A DNA stretch of 49,618 nucleotides from Flavobacterium azizsancarii (GTDB lineage Bacteria; Bacteroidota; Bacteroidia; Flavobacteriales; Flavobacteriaceae): positions 1 through 49,618 of the forward strand of contig NZ_JAMZNK010000043.1 in NCBI RefSeq assembly GCF_027980145.1, given 5' to 3'. A model generated the notes under the pieces. That model made no database searches and had not been told where the DNA came from. It was given only the letters and a program-made list of their open reading frames with translations. Positions 16,381-25,474 of the stretch are shown here, piece after piece. Positions within the stretch are counted from its first letter, which is position 1; every line of letters begins with the position of its first letter. The position numbers were made by a program, and so were the translations under genes.

Positions 16381-18897
16381 ATGGCAAAGAATTTAGTAAT
16401 AGTGGAGTCACCTGCAAAGGCGAAAACGATCGAGAAATTTCTGGGAAGTGATTTTCAAGTAGAATCAAGTTACGGACATATCGCAGACTTACCATCAAAG
16501 GAAATAGGAGTAGATGTAGAGAATGGTTTTAAACCTAAATACGAAGTTTCTCCGGATAAAAAAGCCTTAGTAAGCAAATTGAAAACACTATCTAAGAATG
16601 CCGAAATGGTCTGGTTAGCAAGTGATGAGGACCGCGAAGGGGAGGCTATTTCATGGCATCTTGCGGAAGAACTGAAACTGGATACAAAAAAAACTAAGCG
16701 AATTGTTTTTCACGAAATTACAAAATCTGCGATTCTTAAAGCGATTGATAATCCAAGAGAAATAGATTATAATTTAGTAAACGCACAACAAGCACGTCGT
16801 GTTTTAGATCGTTTAGTGGGTTATGAATTATCTCCGGTTTTATGGAGAAAAATTAAAGGAGGATTATCAGCTGGTCGTGTACAATCAGTATCAGTTCGTT
16901 TGATTGTAGAGAGAGAACGCGAAATTCAAAATTTTAATGCAGTTGCGAGTTATTCTATCGTAGCAGAATTTGTAAATGAGGCTGGGAAATCTTTCAAAGC
17001 CAAATTGCCAAAAAACTTCAATACTAAAAAAGAAGCCGAAGATTTTTTAAATAAAAATATCGGATCACAATATAAGGTAGCAGATTTAGAAACTAAACCT
17101 ACCAAAAAATCACCAACAGCACCTTTTACAACTTCGACATTGCAACAAGAGGCAGCGAGAAAATTGTATTTGCCAGTTGGGATCACCATGCAGCTTGCAC
17201 AACGTTTGTACGAAGCGGGACTTATTACCTATATGAGAACTGATAGTGTGAATCTTTCTAAAGATGCAATGGATGCTGCTGAAGCGGAAATTATTAAATC
17301 ATACGGAAAAGAGTTCTCAAGACCCCGAACTTTCGCAAACAAAAGCAAAGGAGCACAAGAGGCGCACGAAGCAATTCGTCCGACAGATATGTCACGTCAC
17401 ACGGTAAATATCGATCGTGACCAGGCTCGTTTGTATGATTTGATCTGGAAAAGAACATTGGCGTCTCAAATGAGCGATGCGCAATTAGAAAGAACAAACG
17501 TAAAAATTGAAGCAAATAATCACAGCGAAATATTTACAGCTTCTGGAGAAGTTTTGCTTTTCGAAGGTTTTCTAAAAGTTTATTTAGAAGGTCATGATGA
17601 TGATGAGGAAGAGCAAGAAGGAATGTTGCCTGCATTAAAAGTAAACGAAAAATTAGTTAACAATTATATTACAGCTACAGAGAGATATTCAAGACCACCG
17701 GCTCGTTATACAGAGGCTTCTTTGGTGAAAAAATTAGAAGAATTAGGAATTGGTCGTCCGTCTACGTACGCACCAACTATTTCGACTATCATCAATAGAA
17801 ATTATGTTGAGAAAGGAACTCTTGAAGGTCAAGAACGTAATTATACCCAACTTACTTTGCAAGCTAATAAAGTAGGTGAGAAACTGCTAAAAGAAAATAC
17901 AGGTTCAGATAAAGGAAAATTAGTGCCAACAGATATTGGTACAATTGTTACGGATTTCTTAGTAAAGAACTTCGGGAATATTCTTGATTATAACTTTACT
18001 GCAAAAGTAGAACAGGATTTTGATGAAATTGCCGAAGGAAATATTGACTGGGCAGTGATGATGAAAGAGTTCTACGATAAATTTCACCCGAATGTAAAAG
18101 AGGTTGAAGCGAACGCAGAACGCGAAAGCGGAGAAAGAATCTTAGGAAAAGATGCTGACGGAAGACAAGTTTCTGTTCGTTTAGGAAAATTTGGACCAAT
18201 GGCTCAAATTGGAGAAGCAGACGATGAAGATAAAAAATTCGCCAGTTTAATGTCTGATCAGAATATTGGAAATATTACACTTGAAGAAGCTTTAAACTTG
18301 TTTTTATTACCTAAAAACTTAGGAGAATATAAAGGAGAAGAAGTAGAAGTAAGTAATGGGCGTTACGGTCCTTATGTTCGTCACGGAAGCGTATTTATTT
18401 CTTTGCCAAAAGGAGAAGATCCGTTAAGTCTTTCTAAAGAAAGAGCACAGGAATTAATTGATGAAAAAGCAATTGCCGATGCTCCAATTGCAGTTTATAA
18501 AGGTGAAGGTGTTCAAAAAGGTGTGGGGCGTTTTGGTCCGTTCATCAAATGGAATGGAATTTTTATTAATGTTAGTAAAAAATACAATTTCGATAATTTA
18601 TCACAACAAGAAGTTGAAGAACTAATTGAAGATAAATTACAGAAAAATATAGATAAAGTGCTCCACAATTGGGAGGATGAAGGAATTTTGGTTGAAAAAG
18701 CTCGTTGGGGACGTTCGGTTATTACAAAAGGTAAAATCAAAATTGAATTAAGTAAAGATGTTGATGCAACAAAATTAACATTGGCCGAAGTTCAGGAAAT
18801 GATCGCCAAAAAAACACCGGCAAAAAAGACACCGGCCAAAAAAGCAACAACCGCTAAAAAAGCGCCAGCTAAAAAACCAGCTGCTAAAAAGAAATAA
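16381..18897 (+). CDS. topA: DNA topoisomerase I
   Basis: This type IA enzyme relaxes negative supercoils by a single-strand nick through an active-site tyrosine. The 838-residue protein starts MAKNLVIVESPAKAKTIEKF. It has the Toprim acidic motif in ASDEDREGEAISWH, and the catalytic Tyr in LITYMRTDSVNLS (about residue 284). C-terminal repeats of the TopA_C_Rpt type (around NGRYGPYVRHG and GVGRFGPFIKWNG) replace the zinc fingers of E. coli TopA. The last ~30 residues are a Lys/Ala/Pro tail of AKKTPAKK units that should bind DNA non-specifically. I chose the start at 16381 because the promoter overlaps the earlier ATG. Confidence 0.98.
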   Translation: MAKNLVIVESPAKAKTIEKFLGSDFQVESSYGHIADLPSKEIGVDVENGFKPKYEVSPDKKALVSKLKTLSKNAEMVWLASDEDREGEAISWHLAEELKLDTKKTKRIVFHEITKSAILKAIDNPREIDYNLVNAQQARRVLDRLVGYELSPVLWRKIKGGLSAGRVQSVSVRLIVEREREIQNFNAVASYSIVAEFVNEAGKSFKAKLPKNFNTKKEAEDFLNKNIGSQYKVADLETKPTKKSPTAPFTTSTLQQEAARKLYLPVGITMQLAQRLYEAGLITYMRTDSVNLSKDAMDAAEAEIIKSYGKEFSRPRTFANKSKGAQEAHEAIRPTDMSRHTVNIDRDQARLYDLIWKRTLASQMSDAQLERTNVKIEANNHSEIFTASGEVLLFEGFLKVYLEGHDDDEEEQEGMLPALKVNEKLVNNYITATERYSRPPARYTEASLVKKLEELGIGRPSTYAPTISTIINRNYVEKGTLEGQERNYTQLTLQANKVGEKLLKENTGSDKGKLVPTDIGTIVTDFLVKNFGNILDYNFTAKVEQDFDEIAEGNIDWAVMMKEFYDKFHPNVKEVEANAERESGERILGKDADGRQVSVRLGKFGPMAQIGEADDEDKKFASLMSDQNIGNITLEEALNLFLLPKNLGEYKGEEVEVSNGRYGPYVRHGSVFISLPKGEDPLSLSKERAQELIDEKAIADAPIAVYKGEGVQKGVGRFGPFIKWNGIFINVSKKYNFDNLSQQEVEELIEDKLQKNIDKVLHNWEDEGILVEKARWGRSVITKGKIKIELSKDVDATKLTLAEVQEMIAKKTPAKKTPAKKATTAKKAPAKKPAAKKK

Positions 18898-18900
18898 TAA

Positions 18901-20052
18901 ATGGAGTTTGATTTTCTAGAACCAGTTAATGAAGGAATTTTAAAATTCATTAGTTCATTGTCTTCACAAGAATTGGGTAGCAAAATTGTTTTGCATACAC
19001 AAGATCAGTTTCCTGATATAAGCAAAATTACGATTGCAATAGTTGGTGTTTTAGAAGACCGACGTAATAGTAATGTGATTAATGAGGTTGATTTAAATGC
19101 GGTTCGTAAGAGACTGTACAGTATGTTTCCTGGTAACTGGGATGCATCTATTGCAGACTTAGGTGATATTCGTGCAGGGAATTCTGTAGAGGATACTTAT
19201 TTCGCTTTAAAAAAGGTTACATCAAGATTAATCAGGAATAAAGTGATTCCTATAGTTCTGGGAGGTTCACAGGATTTGACCTATGCTTTGTATCGTGCTT
19301 ACGATGATTTAGAGCAAATGGTAAATATGGTAGCCGTAGATAATAAATTTGATTTTGGAAAAGAAAACGAAACAGTTTCGGCTAATTCTTATCTTACTAA
19401 AATTATTATCGATGAGCCTAATAATCTGTTTAACTATTGCAATATTGGTTATCAGACGTATTACAATTCGCAGGAAGAAATTGATTTGATCGAAAAGTTA
19501 TTTTTTGATGCCTATCGTTTGGGTGAAATCTCAAATAATATTGCACTGGCTGAACCTGTTTTCAGAGATGCTGATTTGGTAAGTATAGATTTGAATTCAG
19601 TAAAATCTTCAGAATCAGGAAATCTAATCTCTTTTGAACCAAATGGTTTCAACGGAAAAGAAATATGTTCGTTAGCCAGATATGCAGGAATTAGTGATAA
19701 AGTATCCTGTTTAGGGATTTTTAATCATAATAGTACAGCACCGGAATCAGTTATTATTGCGCAAATGGTTTGGTATTTTATAGAAGGATATCATTATCGA
19801 TCTAAAGAATATCCATTTGGTAGTAGAGCAACGTATTTAAAATATATTGTTCCGCTTGAAGAAGAAGAATTAGTTTTTTATAAGAGTGATAAAACAGAGC
19901 GATGGTGGATTGAAATTCCGTTTGAGTCAAATGGTCACAATAAGTTGAAGAGAAATACGTTATTACCCTGTTCGTACGACGAATATCTAAGCGCTTGTAA
20001 TCAAGAATTGCCGGAAAGATGGTGGAAAGCCCAACGAAAAAACGCTTTATAA
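18901..20052 (+). CDS. Ureohydrolase-fold (formimidoylglutamase-like) protein
   Basis: The 383-residue protein has the layout of the arginase/agmatinase/formimidoylglutamase family, whose members hydrolyse guanidino or formimino groups with two Mn ions. The three metal-binding motifs are recognisable but altered. GGDH is GGSQD (121-125), with His replaced by Gln. DAHxD is DNKFD (147-151), with His replaced by Lys. SxDxD is SIDLN (228-232), with the second Asp replaced by Asn. With these ligands lost, normal catalysis is doubtful, and it may be a structural or regulatory pseudoenzyme. It starts 3 bases after topA and is followed by a terminator, then the gld operon. Fold assignment is fairly sure; activity is not. 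Confidence 0.75.
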   Translation: MEFDFLEPVNEGILKFISSLSSQELGSKIVLHTQDQFPDISKITIAIVGVLEDRRNSNVINEVDLNAVRKRLYSMFPGNWDASIADLGDIRAGNSVEDTYFALKKVTSRLIRNKVIPIVLGGSQDLTYALYRAYDDLEQMVNMVAVDNKFDFGKENETVSANSYLTKIIIDEPNNLFNYCNIGYQTYYNSQEEIDLIEKLFFDAYRLGEISNNIALAEPVFRDADLVSIDLNSVKSSESGNLISFEPNGFNGKEICSLARYAGISDKVSCLGIFNHNSTAPESVIIAQMVWYFIEGYHYRSKEYPFGSRATYLKYIVPLEEEELVFYKSDKTERWWIEIPFESNGHNKLKRNTLLPCSYDEYLSACNQELPERWWKAQRKNAL

Positions 20053-20085
20053 TTGGAAATTTTGTTGAAATTTTCAATTTTTTTT
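20053..20085 (+). terminator. Terminator after the topA operon
   Basis: TTGGAAATTT pairs with AAATTTTCAA (one G-U pair) around a short loop and is followed by at least eight T. It starts right at the stop codon of the ureohydrolase-like gene. Confidence 0.6.
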
Positions 20086-20247
20086 AAATTTTAAAAAATC
20101 GTTAACAAATATTAGTAGGGAAATAAATGCAAAATATAAAATTTAACGTGTTACGTCGATTTTTTGCGTTAGTTTATCGATGAAATATTTTTTTTTTATT
20201 TTATTTAACATTATTTTTGAGCGATAAAATAAATTTCGCAACTTGTA

Positions 20248-20278
20248 TTGTTTTTTAGATAAATAATAAATACGTTTA
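20248..20278 (+). promoter_or_regulatory. Candidate promoter of the gldKLMN operon
   Basis: TTG (20248-20250) lies 20 bases before TACGTTTA (20271-20278), which matches the -7 consensus TAnnTTTG at all but the last base. Transcription would start near 20285, about 30 bases before the gldK ATG. Confidence 0.45.
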
Positions 20279-20315
20279 CGGACTTATAATAATGAATAGA
20301 TAATCCCAAATTTAT

Positions 20316-21719
20316 ATGAAGAAGTTTATTGCATTTGCAGCAATGTTAACACTGGTAATTGGCTGTGGTAAGTCAGGAGACAAAGGTGAGTTGGTTGGTG
20401 TTTCAGGAGGGAAATGGCATCCGGAGAAACCTTATGGAATGACTTTAGTTCCAGGTGGGTCTTTTATTATGGGTAAATCAGATGCTGATTTAGCTAATGT
20501 GGAAGATGCTCCAACTAAAACAGTTACAGTTCGTGCATTTTATATGGATGAAACTGAGATTACAAATAGTGAGTACCGTCAATTTGTAGAATGGGTAAAA
20601 GATTCTACAATGAGAGTTCGTTTGGCAATTCTTGCTGATGAAACAGGACAAAAATCTACTGGTGACAAAGGAAAAAAAGGTGGAAGTATTGCAGATTATG
20701 CATTTAATGATTCAGAGCCGGACAAAATGACGGCATATGATAAATACATGTATGATAATTACTACAGTGTAGGAACAAAAGATGATCCTTATGCTGGAAG
20801 AAAACTGAACAAAAAAGTAAAGTTAATCAAAGATACTAAAGCATATCCGGATGAATATTATGCTGAGGTAATGGATTCTATGTATTTGCCAATTGAAGAA
20901 TCATATAATGGTTTGAGAACAATTGATGTAAACAAATTGAAATTCCGTTATTCTTGGATGGACATTCAGGCTGCTGCAAAAGCTAAAGTTGGTAAAAGAA
21001 AAGATTTCGTTAAAACAGAACAAGTTAGTGTTTATCCTGATACAACAGTTTGGATTAAAGATTTTGCTTATTCTTATAATGAGCCAATGCATAATGACTA
21101 TTTCTGGCACAAAGCTTACGGAGATTATCCTGTAGTTGGTGTAACCTGGAAACAAGCTAAAGCATTTTGTGCATGGAGAACTTTAAATAAAAACAGTTAT
21201 ATTAAATCAAAGAAAAAAGGACGTGATTTAGTAAACTCATTCAGATTGCCAACAGAGGCAGAATGGGAGTATGCTGCAAGAGGTGGTCTGGAATCAGCTA
21301 CATATCCTTGGGGAGGTCCTTATACTAAAACTGACAGAGGTTGTTTTATGGCAAACTTTAAACCAAGCAGAGGTGATTATGCAGCTGACGAAGCTTTGTA
21401 TACTGTTGAGGCTAAATCATATGATGTAAATGGTTACGGATTATATAATATGGCAGGAAACGTTTCAGAGTGGACAGATTCAGCTTATAATCCAAATGCA
21501 TATGAATATGTTTCTACAATGAACCCTAACGTAATTGATGGAAACAATCAAAGAAAAGTAGTTCGTGGAGGTTCTTGGAAAGATGTTGCTTATTTCCTAC
21601 AGGTAAGCACACGTGACCACGAATATGCAGATTCTGCAAGAAGTTATATTGGTTTCAGAACAGTACAAGATTACATGGGAACTCAAGCAACCGGAAGCGG
21701 AAAAAAGAAAAGTAAGTAA
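20316..21719 (+). CDS. gldK: GldK, type IX secretion ring lipoprotein
   Basis: GldK (PorK) forms, with GldN, the periplasmic ring attached to the outer membrane in the type IX secretion/gliding machine. The 467-residue protein has a lipoprotein signal, MKKFIAFAAMLTLVIGCGKS, with C17 as the lipid site. A formylglycine-generating-enzyme-like fold follows: MTLVPGGSFIMGKSDA, YPVVGVTWKQAKAFCAW, RLPTEAEWEYAARGG, MAGNVSEWTDSAYN and VVRGGSWKD. The family is not thought to act as an enzyme here. It ends in a basic KKKSK tail. It is the first gene of the gldKLMN operon. Confidence 0.97.
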   Translation: MKKFIAFAAMLTLVIGCGKSGDKGELVGVSGGKWHPEKPYGMTLVPGGSFIMGKSDADLANVEDAPTKTVTVRAFYMDETEITNSEYRQFVEWVKDSTMRVRLAILADETGQKSTGDKGKKGGSIADYAFNDSEPDKMTAYDKYMYDNYYSVGTKDDPYAGRKLNKKVKLIKDTKAYPDEYYAEVMDSMYLPIEESYNGLRTIDVNKLKFRYSWMDIQAAAKAKVGKRKDFVKTEQVSVYPDTTVWIKDFAYSYNEPMHNDYFWHKAYGDYPVVGVTWKQAKAFCAWRTLNKNSYIKSKKKGRDLVNSFRLPTEAEWEYAARGGLESATYPWGGPYTKTDRGCFMANFKPSRGDYAADEALYTVEAKSYDVNGYGLYNMAGNVSEWTDSAYNPNAYEYVSTMNPNVIDGNNQRKVVRGGSWKDVAYFLQVSTRDHEYADSARSYIGFRTVQDYMGTQATGSGKKKSK

Positions 21720-21779
21720 TAATTAAATTCAAATAACCAAATCAAATCTATTTTAAATTAAAACCTAAAAAAAAGTATT

Positions 21780-22427
21780 ATGGCATTATTAAGTAAAAAA
21801 GCAATGAATTTCGCTTATGGTATGGGAGCGGCAGTAGTAATTATTGGAGCTTTATTCAAAATTACTCACTTTGAGATTGGACCATTAACAGGAACTTTGA
21901 TGTTATCAATTGGATTGGTAACGGAAGCGTTAATCTTTGCACTTTCTGCTTTTGAACCAGTTGATGAAGAGTTGGACTGGACTCTTGTTTATCCTGAATT
22001 AGCTAACGGTCAAGCAGTGAAAAAAGGTAATAAAGTTGAAACTCCATCTGATGCCCAAGGATTGTTGTCTCAAAAATTAGACGTAATGTTGAAAGAAGCT
22101 AAAATTGACGGAGAATTAATGTCAAGTTTAGGAAACTCTATCAAAAATTTCGAAGGAGCTGCAAAAGCAATTTCTCCAACAGTAGATTCTATTGCAGGAC
22201 AAAAGAAATATGCTGAAGAAATGTCTATGGCTGCTGCACAAATGGAATCATTAAACAGCTTATACAAAGTTCAATTAGAAAGTGCTACAAGAAATGCACA
22301 AGCAAACAGTGAAATCGCTGAAAATGCAACTAAATTGAAAGAACAAATGCAATCAATGACTGCAAACATTGCTTCTTTAAACAGTGTTTACGGTGGTATG
22401 CTTTCTGCAATGAGTAACAAAGGATAA
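21780..22427 (+). CDS. gldL: GldL, inner-membrane motor protein
   Basis: GldL (PorL) and GldM form the proton-driven inner-membrane motor that powers type IX secretion and gliding. This 215-residue protein has two N-terminal membrane helices (about residues 12-28 and 36-56) and a long cytoplasmic helical C-terminus. Two charged residues inside the helices are visible, K27 and E49 (in GLVTEALIF). The intramembrane Glu is known from work on Flavobacterium GldL to matter for motor function. It lies between gldK (60-base gap) and gldM (51-base gap). Confidence 0.97.
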   Translation: MALLSKKAMNFAYGMGAAVVIIGALFKITHFEIGPLTGTLMLSIGLVTEALIFALSAFEPVDEELDWTLVYPELANGQAVKKGNKVETPSDAQGLLSQKLDVMLKEAKIDGELMSSLGNSIKNFEGAAKAISPTVDSIAGQKKYAEEMSMAAAQMESLNSLYKVQLESATRNAQANSEIAENATKLKEQMQSMTANIASLNSVYGGMLSAMSNKG

Positions 22428-22478
22428 TTAGTTTTTGACTATTATATTAAATTTATTAATAAGAACTAATTAGAAAAA

Positions 22479-24014
22479 ATGGCAGGAGGAAAATTAACCC
22501 CTAGACAGAAGATGATTAACCTGATGTATCTGGTTTTCATCGCAATGTTGGCAATGAACGTATCAAAAGAAGTTATATCTGCTTTTGGTTTGATGAATGA
22601 AAAATTTGAAGATGCAAACGTTTCTTCGGTTACAACAAACGCAAAGTTATTAGAAACTTTAAATCTAAAAGCTTCTGAGGCAAAAGGAGAATTTGCTGAT
22701 GCAGCTGTAGTTGCCCATAAGGTGGAAGCTATTTCAAAAGATTTTTATACTTTTATTGGAAGTTTAAAGGCGCAAGCTGTAAATGGTTTTGAAATAGATA
22801 AAGAAACTGGAAAGTTACCTTACGAGTCTATGGACAGAGGTGATAACATCGACGACTGGTTTACAGGTGATGGTTACACTAAAAAAGGTAATGAAATTAT
22901 TGCTAAGATTGAAAAATACAAAGCAGATATGAAAGCTGCTCTTGGTGCTAAGTATGCTGATATATCTACTGAAGTTAACAAGAAATTTGATGTTTCTGAT
23001 GTCAAAAATAAAGATGGTATTAAAGAAAAATATTTAGCATATCATTTTAAAGGATTTCCCGCAATTGCAACCGCTGCAAAACTTTCAGCTTGGCAGAATG
23101 ATGTACAGAAAATAGAAGCCGATGTTTACAATCGTGCTTTAGGAAAAGCAGCAGTTGATGAGGCTTCTTACAGTAAATTTGAAGCCATTGTTGTATTAGA
23201 TAAAAATGCTTATTTTCAAGGAGAAAAAGTTACAGGTAAAGTAGTTTTGGGTAAATACGATCCAAATGCTCAATTTACGGATTTTAAAGGACCTGGAAGA
23301 TTAGTTAATGGTCAGGCTGTTCTGGAAATGACTGCTGGTGGAGTAGGAGAGCAAAAAATTGGAGGTTCTTTTAATTTTGTTGAGAATGGTAAGCCAATTG
23401 TTCTTCCTTTTAATGGAACTTATGTTGTAGTTCCAAGACCAAATTCTGCCACAATTTCTGCTGATAAAATGAATGTTGTTTATAGAGGTGTTGTTAATCC
23501 AATCTCTGTATCTTTTGCTGGTGTTGCTGACAACAAAGTTGTTGCTAGTGCTCCGGGATTATCTTCTGCTGGTAAACCAGGTAAATATAACATGAACCCG
23601 GGTTCTGGTAATGAAGCTACAATTGCTGTTACTGGTACGTTGCCAAACGGAGATAAAGTTACAGATAAGAAAACATTCAGAATTAAAGGTATTCCTGGAC
23701 CAACTGGTACAATTAGAGGAGAAGTGGGTGTTGTAAGAGGACCTAAATCTAACTTAGAGATTGCTACTATTGGTGCTAAATTACTTGACTTCGATTTTGA
23801 AGTTGGTTTAGATGTTGTTGGATTTAATTTGAAAATTGCAGGACAGCCTACTGTTGTTGTTTCTGGAAATAAATTGAATGCTCAGTGTAAAACAATACTT
23901 TCAAGAGCTGGAAAAGGAGATCAGGTTACTATTTCTGAAATTAAAACTAAACTTGTTGGAGCTGGTAGTTATTTATTACCAAGAACTGCTCCGGTAATTT
24001 ACGAAATACAATAA
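22479..24014 (+). CDS. gldM: GldM, periplasm-spanning motor shaft
   Basis: GldM (PorM) has one N-terminal membrane helix inside the GldL ring and four periplasmic domains that reach the GldK/GldN ring. The 511-residue protein begins MAGGKLTPRQKMINLMYLVF. R9 just before the helix is at the position reported to work with the GldL glutamate. The helix covers roughly residues 12-33. The large remainder is beta-rich with several VSG/TG turns and ends RTAPVIYEIQ. Length and position are typical. Confidence 0.97.
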   Translation: MAGGKLTPRQKMINLMYLVFIAMLAMNVSKEVISAFGLMNEKFEDANVSSVTTNAKLLETLNLKASEAKGEFADAAVVAHKVEAISKDFYTFIGSLKAQAVNGFEIDKETGKLPYESMDRGDNIDDWFTGDGYTKKGNEIIAKIEKYKADMKAALGAKYADISTEVNKKFDVSDVKNKDGIKEKYLAYHFKGFPAIATAAKLSAWQNDVQKIEADVYNRALGKAAVDEASYSKFEAIVVLDKNAYFQGEKVTGKVVLGKYDPNAQFTDFKGPGRLVNGQAVLEMTAGGVGEQKIGGSFNFVENGKPIVLPFNGTYVVVPRPNSATISADKMNVVYRGVVNPISVSFAGVADNKVVASAPGLSSAGKPGKYNMNPGSGNEATIAVTGTLPNGDKVTDKKTFRIKGIPGPTGTIRGEVGVVRGPKSNLEIATIGAKLLDFDFEVGLDVVGFNLKIAGQPTVVVSGNKLNAQCKTILSRAGKGDQVTISEIKTKLVGAGSYLLPRTAPVIYEIQ

Positions 24015-24057
24015 TAAAAAGTAGGTAAAACTACGTTCAATATCTTATAATGGTATC

Positions 24058-25050
24058 ATGATGAAAGTAAGAAATTTTTTAATAGCTATTGTTTCTATCG
24101 CTGGAGGTTTTTCTTCTTATGCGCAATCTAATTTGCTAAATGCGAAAACACCTGCTCAGATAGGACTTAAAACTCCTGCTCAACTTATCTCAGATAACGA
24201 TAAGCCTTTGGCTTATGGTTATGTAGATGATAGAGATATATTGATGGGGAAAACTACTTGGGAAATCATTGATTTAAATGAAAAAATCAACTTTCCATTA
24301 TATTTTCCGGTAGATACGGCTAATATTGGTTCTGACAGACGCTCTCTTTATGACGTTTTGACGAAGGCTGTTAAAAATGGCAAAATAACTGAAGTGTATA
24401 GCGACAGTTATTTCAATACTAAAAAATCTTTGAAAGATATTCAGGGTGCGTTATCTCGTATTGATACAACAGATGCAGGAAGAGAATTGATCAACCAATA
24501 TCCGGATGACTACAAATCACGTGTAGTGAAGAAAAAAGTAGTTACCGGTACCGGCAAAAAGAAATCTGTTTCTTATGTTGAAGAAACAGTAGGACCAACA
24601 AGATCAGTACCGGCAGAGTATATCCTTAAACAGGATTTAACTGCTGCAGATGTTACACAATATAAAGTTAAAGGATACTGGTATTTTGACAAACGTCAGA
24701 GTGAACTGAAATATCGTTTGCTGGGAATTTGTCCTGTAACTCCAGATGTTTATACAATGAATAGTGACGAGAAAGATTATATTGAGTTATTTTGGGTTTT
24801 CTTCCCTAATGCGAGAGAAGCTTTGCATGAAGCAAAAGCTTTTAACGATAATAACTCTGCGCTTCCAATTTCATTTGATCAGATATTAAATTCAAGACGT
24901 TTTAATGCAGTTATCTACAAAGAAGAAAACTTGTACGGAGATCGTGAGATCAAAGATTACATGAAAGATAATGCCCAAAACCAATTGTTAGAATCTGAAA
25001 GAGTAAAAGAGAAGATTCGTAACTTCGAACAAGATATGTGGAATTACTAA
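24058..25050 (+). CDS. gldN: GldN, type IX secretion ring protein
   Basis: GldN (PorN) binds GldK to form the periplasmic ring of the type IX system. The 330-residue protein has a cleavable signal (MMKVRNFLIAIVSIAGGFSS, then YAQ). Its conserved core includes YVDDRDILMGKTTWEIIDLN, SDRRSLYDVL and YWYFDKRQSELKYRLLGICP. Two adjacent ATG codons (24058 and 24061) could serve as start. It is the last gene of the gldKLMN operon, followed by a strong terminator and by a close paralog on the same strand. Confidence 0.96.
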   Translation: MMKVRNFLIAIVSIAGGFSSYAQSNLLNAKTPAQIGLKTPAQLISDNDKPLAYGYVDDRDILMGKTTWEIIDLNEKINFPLYFPVDTANIGSDRRSLYDVLTKAVKNGKITEVYSDSYFNTKKSLKDIQGALSRIDTTDAGRELINQYPDDYKSRVVKKKVVTGTGKKKSVSYVEETVGPTRSVPAEYILKQDLTAADVTQYKVKGYWYFDKRQSELKYRLLGICPVTPDVYTMNSDEKDYIELFWVFFPNAREALHEAKAFNDNNSALPISFDQILNSRRFNAVIYKEENLYGDREIKDYMKDNAQNQLLESERVKEKIRNFEQDMWNY

Positions 25051-25070
25051 GTATCTCATTACATAATAAA

Positions 25071-25109
25071 AAAACTCTTACTGCGCCATGCAGTAAGAGT
25101 TTTTTTTTG
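25071..25109 (+). terminator. Terminator after gldN
   Basis: AAACTCTTACTGC and GCAGTAAGAGTTT form a perfect stem with a 5-base loop, followed by nine T. It would end the gldKLMN transcript before gldO. Confidence 0.9.
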
Positions 25110-25439
25110 TCTTTAATTAAGCTCAATTATTCAAGTATATAAGATTATATTAACTGATATTGATTTGATGAAATTTGTTTTTTTAGCAAAATAATAAGTA
25201 TTTCTGAATTCCTTAGATTTAATTCATTTTAGTACAAATGTAGATAATCGCATTTTTAAAGTAATATTAAAACGTTGATAGAATAAAAAAATGTAACTTA
25301 GTTTGTTGTTAGTCAGTTATTTGGCGTTTTGTTGTACTGATTACTCTTATTTTGTAGGTATTATTTAGCGCAAAAAAAAGATTTTTTTAGTGTTTTTAAT
25401 TTTTTACCCTGCTATTATGTAAGAAAATTACAATAAATC
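25110..25439. other. Intergenic region between gldN and gldO
   Basis: About 330 bases of very AT-rich DNA without an open frame. It must contain the gldO promoter, because a terminator lies upstream. The last ~35 bases before gldO (CTACGTTCAATGTTTTATAC onward) closely resemble the bases just before gldN (CTACGTTCAATATCTTATAA), so the duplication that made gldO included its leader. Confidence 0.6.
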
Positions 25440-25474
25440 TGATAAAGCTACGTTCAATGTTTTATACTAATATC

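Noticed and set aside
16055..16396. 113-residue plus-strand open frame before topA
   Set aside because: It overlaps the topA promoter and start, is highly AT-driven (rich in Ile, Lys, Phe), and has no family features.
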